DNA from: Arachnopeziza araneosa
Lineage: Eukaryota; Ascomycota; Leotiomycetes; Helotiales; Arachnopezizaceae
Direction: 5' to 3'
DNA length: 64,000 nt
NCBI GenBank assembly: GCA_003988855.1
Contig: QYAI01000064.1
Coordinates: 162,148-226,147 of the forward strand
Shown one piece after another: positions 56,974 to 64,000 of the stretch. The position numbers and the translations under genes were made by a program. Under the pieces are notes generated by a model. That model did not search any database and had not been told where the DNA came from. It worked only from the letters and a program-made list of their open reading frames with translations. The first letter of the stretch is position 1; every line of letters begins with the position of its first letter.

Positions 56974-59077
56974 ATGAGAGGGATGGAGCCAATGTCTGAA
57001 CCAAGACATCTCGTGCGTACCTATAGCATTGAACTAGAAAATACCCTCGCTTCAAATGTACCTGCCAATGATATACGTCGAGTCTTCATCGAAAATGAAC
57101 GACGAATAATTGTTCAAGAGGACAGAAACTCGAAATGGCGCACATATTATGAGCCTTGGGAGCCTGCAGATGAAAAGACGTATGTTACTGGCCGCTATTT
57201 GAAAGTTGTAACTAATTGCCAATAGAGACCCACTGACCAGAGTCTTGATGGAACAGGCTGTTCATCTCAGTCATACGTGGAAGTCATTTCGAGTGGCTAT
57301 TCCTAAGACTGAGCAAGAAGAGCTCGACGGGACAATACCGAGTGTCCAAGGACTTATAGACATGGTAGACAGCGTTGCGAGAGGATGGCAGAACAAGAGG
57401 GCGGAATCGAAATCGAGGAAACATATGAAATACTTTACAAGCTTCTGCGAGACATTGAATGCACACTCCTACATGCTGGAGATACTTCCCAGTGGTAGCG
57501 AATACGTCTCACTTTTTACAGGGACATTAAAAACTGTTATTAATGTAAGTAAATGGCTGCTCTTTTCAGACAGACTAGTCAATTTTGTACTTATGAAATC
57601 AATGTCGAGATGCTAATCATTTAAGGCGGTTTCAAACTACGAAAAGATGGCTCGAGGACTTGGAGAAGCTTTATCTAAGATCAGTCTCCACATCGTAGCA
57701 TGTGAGAAAGAGGTCCGCTTGCACCAAACCAAAGCAATACAGGAAAAAATCGCCCTTTTATATGCCCACGTTTTTCTGTTTCTCGGCGACACTATGAAAT
57801 GGTATCTAAAGAAACCCCGCCTTAAGCTGCGAGACACATTTCGAGAAAATTCCTATGAGCCGTTCGAAGATATGATTACGACTATTCAGAACCACTCAAG
57901 TGATGTACTGCGTGAAGCCAATTTGAGTTCCATGGCAGAAACCAAACAGATCAGATTGACTACGGAGGATATTCTCAAAGAGATCAAGCTGGGCCAAGTT
58001 GATGGGAGGTTATCCACAGATGACGTAAGTAGAAAGCAGGCCGAGATTCAACATGGAATCGAGAACCTTCGGCTGGAGATGATCAAGGAGGGAGAAGAGA
58101 GAAGGCAACTTGAGCTTAACGGCTCAAAGTGGATGGAAGATTTTCGTAATAACCTTTCTTCCCAAATTGCTATCGGAATACGGCAGGAATTGATGAGAGT
58201 TGCGCAAGAGGCTTTGGATGATAGAAGTTTGCGCGATGTGGGACAAACACGCCAACCTATTGATCATATTGAATACTCGGAAACACAGTCTGATGCGCTT
58301 GCTTATGAACGAGATCGTATCATATTAGACTCCAACCACCTCTTCGACTTCTTCTCCACTTCTCGAATCCCGAACCCCTATGAAGCACACACCTCTACAC
58401 CCTTATCACTGGATACCACTACCGCCTCTCGGTTGAAGGACTGGATTACGTCGACTGCTCCTGCATTTAAATTCATCTCCATTGCCGGGCGGCAGCCAAA
58501 AGGCCTTGAGCCACCACCAATGTCAGTCCTCGCCTCAATGTGCGTTAGCTTTGCTGCCTCAGCTAACCTCCCTGTAATATCGTACTTCATCACGCTTCCA
58601 CCAAGAGAGGAATTGCGTGAAGGCAACTCCAAGGAATTTCAAGCACTGATATCCTTAACATATGCACTGGTTCGACAGCTCATTGAACAACTTCCGAGCC
58701 AATTCTTTTCTCCACTTGACTTCAGCCAAGAGCGAATATCTCTTCTGGATGGAATGCTAAAATCCTGGACTGACGCGATTGAATTGCTTGAGGACCTAGT
58801 GCAAGTCGTTCCAAAACCGTTGTTCTGTATCATTGATGGGTTTCAGCTGCTGGAAGATAGAAGCACAGAGACGCTCATGAAGGACTTGGTCAAGGTTCTT
58901 GGAAAAGGTGGGGTAGATGGTGTTGAGGGAGGAGCGATGAAGGTCTTGATTACTACCACTGGGAGGTCGAGGGTTTTAGTGAGACTTTTGCAGTCCAAAA
59001 ATCTGTTACTTGCGGATCGGGACGGTGCAGTGAACAGTCCTGCACGGAGGGGAGGAACTTCAAACCTGGTACTCTAG
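56974..59077 (+). CDS. Fungal STAND N-terminal domain (DUF7708-like) protein
   Basis: Exons 56974-57179, 57226-57544 and 57626-59077; about 658 aa with frame kept. The N-terminal part (SVQGLIDMVDSVARGWQNKR, then LNAHSYMLEILPSGSEYVSLFTGTLKTVIN and AVSNYEKMARGLGEALSKI) matches a helical domain often found ahead of NACHT NTPases. A coiled-coil region follows (about 200-330). The rest (IAGRQPKG, PVISYFITLPPREE, LFCIIDGFQLLEDR, VLITTTGRSRVLVRL) resembles an NTPase-like core, but the P-loop is replaced by GRQPKG without Lys-Ser/Thr spacing. It is therefore probably a non-canonical or inactive STAND. No repeat domain follows the stop at 59077. Confidence 0.7.
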
Positions 59078-59401
59078 AATCTAAGCTACGATTAGCTGGA
59101 TCTGATGGGTAGATTGAATGCAAATTATATTCTGGAGATGGATACATGTGGATGAGTAGCCGCTCGTTTAGTCTTTGCAGTTTTTGTGGGGTTTCTTTAT
59201 GACGCTTACTCCTGCACTTTTTAACAACGATGAAGGAATAAGATGTGTCCATAAATGGGAAATAAGATAAGTAAAGAAAAATAATTCTTATTTTCTCCTA
59301 GCTTTCCTGCACAGTTAGCTACTTAACCACTAGTTCAACCCAAAAATTAAGATCAACACTTGGTCTTTGAAAGAAACAAGACATGGTTTGATACAACCTG
59401 C

Positions 59402-60423
59402 TTATCGTTTAAGCGGTTGTATGTCCTCGCTTGGTGTATCGTCTAGTTCGTCATATGCGAGATCAAAAAATCTAAAGTAAGGGTCATCAAATCTCCTCAC
59501 TTCTTTGCTAATTCTAGGAGTAAATTTCCTGATTAAAGCCGCTGCATTCACTCGAACTTTGAGTTCTACGGCATCTCCATCCAAGTTATATCCTAGGGAC
59601 TCATCATCCTGTTCCCACTCAAATCGTTCTATGTCATCCATCTCCTGGACAATCCCAACATTTTTCTTTGAATAACAATTTTTCAACAATCGGATCTGGC
59701 AGTTGTAACATTGGTCCTCGAGGAATAGATATGACAAAGCAGTGATGATTAGGTACTCTGTCTGGAACAGTACTCTGAGTAAGTGATCTGCTTGTTGAAT
59801 GTTTCTTAGTTCAAAGTAATATCTTGCCAAAGAGACTATTACTTCTTTTCTGAATATTACCGGAGTATCTAGTCGTTCCATTTCCAAGATGACTTGCTCC
59901 AGCTATAGCTTCGCCTCCGACATCTTGTCTAGGGCAATGTATAAATTCCCAATAGCTTCTTCAACAAAGGCCATGAAGCTGTGGCGTGCTTTTTTGGTCT
60001 GGATCGCTTTTCGTACGGTAGCTTTTGCCCAATTCTCAACCTTCACCGCCATCATCTCCCCCTTTGTGATATCTAAGTTCTGTTCCAGAGCCGCAAAAGT
60101 CCCCATTATTTCGCATTCATTGCAAGGATGCTTCAGATACAAACCTGCAGCAAATAATTGGTACTCACGTTCATCTTCGTAGTTATCGAGAACTTCCTGG
60201 AAGCATAAGAGCATTTGCATGAGCGGATTTTCAGAGGTAACAGGAGTGCCGTGGGTTGATTCAGAGTAGCTAATGTATGCTTCGAACCAATCAAAGTGTT
60301 CCGATGAAGGATTTTGAGTAGAAACATGTGATTGAATGGTTTGCGTAGAGATAGTCCGGTCTTTTGGGTGTAGCAAAGTCGGAAGTGAACTGAAGTTTTC
60401 TGAGGCTACAGTATTGCTACTTG
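59402..60423 (-). pseudogene. TPR-like helical-repeat gene interrupted by an in-frame amber codon
   Basis: One continuous minus-strand frame runs from about 60423 (a TATCAG acceptor-like site) to the stop at 59402, broken only by TAG at 59905-59903. Upstream of the stop: NECEIMGTFAALEQNL and AIGNLYIALDKMSEAKL. Directly after it: LEQVILEMERL and SLARYYFELRNIQQADHLL. The spacing A-x-x-L-x-x-L-E across the stop is that of a TPR helix pair, so the amber lies inside a repeat and most likely replaced a sense codon. No start exon was found: upstream lies an unrelated STAND fragment. It may be the C-terminal repeat part of a lost larger gene. A 63-nt intron removing the stop is conceivable but has a weak donor. 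Confidence 0.5.
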
Positions 60424-60689
60424 CTGATATATCAGATGTGAGGTTGTGTCAACACCAAACGAATTCCTCAATCGCGAACGTCCCCGTGCAAGAACGTGCG
60501 ATGCGCATTCCATTGTATATTTGGCGCGAGCTGGGCGCGTCGCGTGTTTATATATTGAATGAATGCTTGGGGGAGAAGATTTGATTTGATTGCGACGACG
60601 TTGGTTCGAAGTTCGGGTTTGTTTAGTGCAGATTGGTGCAGATTGGCGCTGCCAAATGCTCGGAATAGTGGCTTCCCGGGGCTTGCAGG

Positions 60690-61069
60690 GACGAGATCGT
60701 CCGCTAGTTCTCTTATCCCCTCTCTCTGTCAATTCTCTAAGCACAATCCTCAATGAAGAGTCAGTCGGCGTTGCAATTAAGGATCTTCACGCCATTATAG
60801 ATATTCCAAAGGACCAGAATCAGCAGCTCCGCCTTCACCACCCTTCATTTCGCGACTTTCTCCTCAACAAAGATCGATGTGGGGATTTTTGGGTGAATGA
60901 GACGGAGGCGCACCAAAATTTAGCTACTGGGTGTATACAGCTAATGTCCCAGACACTCAAGAAGGATGTTTGCGAATTATATGCTCCTGGCAGTCAAGCT
61001 AGCCAAGTAGAGAGTAGTAGGATTGAAAAATGCCTTCCGCCCGAAGTTCAATATGCATGCCTTTACTAG
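60690..61069 (+). pseudogene. Fragment of a NACHT/WD-type STAND protein
   Basis: The open stretch carries the conserved block following the NACHT core in fungal STAND proteins: SVNSLSTILNEE, DLHAIIDIPKDQNQQLRLHH and PSFRDFLLNKDRCGDFWV, ending EKCLPPEVQYACLY and then TAG at 61067. In relatives the next residue is Trp, so TGG to TAG is the likely cause of the stop. There is no P-loop upstream and no repeats downstream; instead the same frame runs straight into a LINE ORF1 fragment. Confidence 0.7.
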
Positions 61070-61423
61070 ATGCGGTGGCTTGGGAATGTGTCGGTTGACA
61101 AGGAATATCGCTCGATGGTTATATATCTGGACACGAAGGGGGAGGTTGATGAGCTCCTCGCGAGGATGACGGTTACTATGGCAAGTGGAGAGTGTGCATA
61201 CACTCGCCCGTTTGTTATAGGCCGGCAACCTGCGCGGTACTATCGCTGCCACCTTTACGGCCACTTACACTACCGTTGCCGAGCGCCGGCTCCAATCTGT
61301 GGACAGTGTGCACTCCCAGGGCACTCGGTATCGACATGCACCTCGACGACGTTTAAGTGTGCACCGTGCCGTGGAAAGGGCGCCCACAAGGCGACTGACC
61401 CGGGGTGTCCAGTATACCGATGA
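61070..61423 (+). mobile_element. LINE ORF1 (gag-like) fragment with zinc knuckles
   Basis: The reading RWLGNVSVDKEYRSMVIYLD is the end of a LINE ORF1 RNA-binding-like region. It is followed by YRCHLYGHLHYRC, ICGQCALPGHSVSTC and CAPCRGKGAHKATDPGCP, three CCHC-type knuckles typical of ORF1 proteins of fungal non-LTR retrotransposons (Tad-like). The ORF ends at 61423. No reverse transcriptase was found downstream, so it is a 5' fragment. Confidence 0.7.
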
Positions 61424-61998
61424 GAGCTCGCCAAGTTGCGACCATCACCATTACATTCGTACGACTAATGCGATCTATTCCAGCCTATTTTCAATCCAGC
61501 ACAACCCCTCTACCACTACATGCAGTTGCCGGCATCTGGGTGGTCAGCAATTTCGGTCTATTATGGGATGATTTACTTTGCATCGACTCGACATTTGTAG
61601 AGGATTATTGGGTGCAAGAGAGAGGTCTTCGTTGTCTCCGGGCTACGGGCTATAGAATAGGGATAGGATAGGTAAGACAATTTTACGGAATAGGGAACGC
61701 TTGTAGAGAACAGTTTGGAGAGTTTGTTTAGGGATTGCTGTTTTTGGACTCAGAACCGAGTTAGGAAATTGCTAGAATAGGCTTAGCGGATCTTCGATAG
61801 ATGCCTATGGGCTCCGCCCTATCTCGGGCGTAAATGAACTTCATCATCACCTCACCTCACCCTCTGCTCTAGCAATTGAAACATCTTGAGTCTTCTATCA
61901 TCGATCCTTCTTAGCGAAAACGCTCTATGTGAGATTGGTTCACTGGTTCTAAATATTAAAGGCATTGACGTTCAATTGATCAAGAAGAAAGATGATTT
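61424..61998. other. Non-coding or decayed sequence after the LINE fragment
   Basis: About 575 bp without a recognisable domain; possibly the rest of the truncated LINE. Confidence 0.3.
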
Positions 61999-62850
61999 TC
62001 AGTCCGAGAAATCTTGACCACCTCTTCCTGTGTCTTCAACTAACTGATCCTTCAACGAATCTATTTCCTCCTTCGCCTCGACGTCCGAGTAATCCTTTGC
62101 GTTCTCAAAGTCAATGAGACGCACAATTCCACTCTGTTCGTCTACTACAAAATTGTGCCTGTTGAGATCCCCGTGAACAATTCCGAGGGTATGCAGCCGT
62201 CTCACTATAGCTTCACATGCCGAAATGTCCTCTATGCGCGCCATTCTGCCTTCCAGTTTCTCAATAAGCATGCCCATGACTCGCCCGTCCTCGGTGAGAT
62301 GGCCAATGAAAGCAGGAGATATCGCTGCAAGATCCGGATATTTGATTTTGTCTTTCTCGAGCTTCTCATATACACGGGTTTCGTTTTCCACCAGCCGAAT
62401 CTCGAAATCAAAGCGCGCAATTTTTGCGACGACCTCTCGCCCCTCCCATTCAACGATGCGAACACGGGCCCCGAAACGACCTGTCTCTTTGAGCCCAAGG
62501 ACGTCAAACATTTTAGGGTGCCAGATCCTGGTTACGGCTTCTAAGGGCTTCGAAAAAATGGTGCAGGTTGGTGTGCCATCTGCGCTGCGTGCAACGTTCA
62601 TCGATGTCCAGTTGCCAGGTGGGAAGGGCGGAAGATTTTCGAGTAGAGCAGGTGGGAAAGAGAGAATTTCATCGAAGTCGTAAACACCTGGTTGAACCAC
62701 GATGTATTTCACTTGGTTGTTGACTTGGATCCTATATTCACTCTCTGTGTCGCCATCAACTTCCATTGAAAGGACCTTCTTCATCCCTTCGACGTTGGTT
62801 TCTTGCTGGCGTGCCATTTTGTGTTGGGAATTATGATGTGCCAAATGCAT
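61999..62850 (-). CDS. Protein kinase-like (aminoglycoside phosphotransferase-like fold) protein
   Basis: Intronless; 283 aa from 62850 or 272 aa from the internal ATG at 62817. The kinase-like core has the ATP-lysine region REVVAKIARFDFEIRL, the catalytic loop IVHGDLNRHNFVV and the metal-binding RLIDFENA (in place of DFG). The HGDLN form, rather than HRDLK, and the short C-terminal lobe place it with small atypical kinases related to APH/choline-kinase and Rio-like families that are expanded in filamentous fungi. The N-terminal 90 residues (VVQPGVYDFDEILSFPPALL) form a family-typical leader. Substrate unknown. All three catalytic elements are intact. Confidence 0.75.
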   Translation of the reverse strand: MHLAHHNSQHKMARQQETNVEGMKKVLSMEVDGDTESEYRIQVNNQVKYIVVQPGVYDFDEILSFPPALLENLPPFPPGNWTSMNVARSADGTPTCTIFSKPLEAVTRIWHPKMFDVLGLKETGRFGARVRIVEWEGREVVAKIARFDFEIRLVENETRVYEKLEKDKIKYPDLAAISPAFIGHLTEDGRVMGMLIEKLEGRMARIEDISACEAIVRRLHTLGIVHGDLNRHNFVVDEQSGIVRLIDFENAKDYSDVEAKEEIDSLKDQLVEDTGRGGQDFSD

Positions 62851-64000
62851 GCCTTTTGTCTCGTTCTATAACAGTTGGACAATTGTAGGACGGAGAGGCT
62901 TGTAGAATTGAAAACGAGTTTTGACTGAATATTCAGGTCGAATTTCGAGGGAAGAAAAGAAGATAAGAGGGGGCGAATAGCCTGCCCACAAACTTCAAAA
63001 AGATTGAGGGCTTTAGATCAAACCCGTAGAACCAACAATGATCATCGGCATGGAAGCTACATGAGTTTCATGGTTGCGCACGGTACAAGGAATCGAAGCC
63101 AGACGTCATTTCTTTGTTTGGCGCCGAGGAGCTGTAGATGGATTTGGTCATGTGATGGATTATCCCTTTTTGGTTTAGCCTAATCACTAGAATACGAAGT
63201 ACAGGGCGCAATACTTCTGATTACGCCATAATTGTTGGCCAATAGGAGACCAGAAACTTGCACTCTGGACAGCTGATTGGCCAAAAACCAGCTGATTTTG
63301 GATGCGCTAACCTCAGATAATAAGTATTACGCCCTGGACTTCGTAGACGTTTCCTTTGGCAACTGCCCCGCATTACCTTCGTAGCTATCGCGCACTCTTG
63401 AACACCAAAAATTTGCGATTTTTTCAAACGCTTCAAAGATTCCAAAACCAGAGTATGCTATAATAAATGAGCCAAAAGCCACATATATAGTCTCGTTTTC
63501 TCGAATTTGTGTTGCTGTTGTGGTTAAATAAGGACTTGAGCGGTTGCTAATATTGGGTTGCCTGGTAAGGAAACACGATTCGCGTACCATCTCTCAGAAT
63601 CAATTTGCCCACTCAACAATCAGGACTTCACATTCTCGTGCCTAGCCGCTGTCTTGCGAGGCTTTCACGTCCATTAGGGCTTGCCGGGGTCGGCCCACAA
63701 CCAAAACTGTGCAACGCCAGCAAGCAGCCTACTGTGGACGCAGGGTTTTGTTCGTCCATTGTTTGGCTTTTTGCACTGCCCTTCGACTTTGTATGGAATA
63801 TACTGTTCCACCACAAGGATTTCCAACAATTGATACCTTCGAAACAATGCCCCTGTGACTTTTGGACTTGACCGGAAAAACCACCTCAAGAAGCTCCTAG
63901 GTAGGCTGCTCAATGGGTGCCCATGGGGTGGGTGGAAGCCTCCAAGCAACTAACCATGGTGGCCCATGGAGTGGCTTTTTTAGCGTGGGTATAAATCATA
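62851..64000. other. Intergenic region to window end, with palindromic CCCATGG motifs
   Basis: About 1.15 kb with no supported gene. Positions 63910-63975 contain paired GCCCATGG/CCATGGTGGCCCATGG motifs, and a TATAAATC-like box ends the window at about 63990, which could be the promoter of a gene beyond it. Confidence 0.4.

Noticed and set aside
60406..60753. Minus-strand frame as the start exon of the TPR gene
   Set aside because: It is antisense to the STAND fragment and no valid splice joins it to the TPR frame.
1..64000. CRISPR arrays, operons or prokaryotic signals
   Set aside because: None seen; introns and gene families show a fungal nuclear genome.

Overview
This window is nuclear DNA of a filamentous ascomycete. 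Genes are close together, introns are short (about 45-100 nt, GT-AG), and families confined to filamentous fungi recur: HET, NACHT/STAND with fungal N-domains, DUF6594, fungal AAA proteins with a DUF7025-like N-terminus, and G1 peptidases. One transposase relic carries stop codons of the C-to-T/G-to-A kind left by repeat-induced point mutation (RIP). The overall style suits Leotiomycetes (Helotiales), but that placement is an inference. Splice sites below were worked out by hand from GT/AG signals and frame continuity.

Layout. 0-10 kb: housekeeping-like genes (vacuolar Ca2+/H+ exchanger, intronless J-protein with a C-terminal zinc ribbon, BTB protein, secreted Cys-rich single-pass membrane protein). 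10-22.3 kb: an accessory block of broken genes: F-box/LRR relic, N-domain/ankyrin relic, a NACHT fragment, HET relic, NACHT relic, a RIP-mutated Fot1/pogo transposon and a minisatellite. Only a DUF6594 membrane-protein gene and a small orphan gene look intact there. 22.9-34.5 kb: well-conserved core genes (Rossmann protein, CHZ-type histone chaperone, BCS1-like AAA ATPase, RBR ubiquitin ligase, S9 peptidase, nitronate monooxygenase, G1 peptidase). 35-38 kb: a lineage-restricted repeat protein and a BTB protein. 38-53.4 kb: a Ser/Thr-rich surface-protein gene and a second copy of its family (38.4 and 48.8 kb), a dimeric alpha/beta-barrel protein, a LURP-one-like protein, a SEC11-like signal peptidase, a small secreted protein, a wax-synthase-like MBOAT, and a second copy of the 8.8 kb Cys-rich receptor-like family. 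54-61.5 kb: a second accessory block: a six-exon AAA ATPase and a divergently transcribed STAND-N-like gene sharing a 487 bp promoter, then a TPR gene cut by one amber codon, a STAND fragment and a LINE ORF1 zinc-knuckle fragment. 62-64 kb: a kinase-like protein, then apparently non-coding DNA.

Two themes stand out. First, wall-facing proteins occur as dispersed paralogue pairs within the window. Second, two islands of fungal NLR/HET-type (nonself-recognition) genes are mostly decayed, with RIP-like nonsense codons and small frameshifts, and lie beside transposon relics. The intact genes in and next to these islands (DUF6594, AAA/DUF7025, STAND-N-like) are the best candidates for a still-working accessory function. 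That last point is inference.
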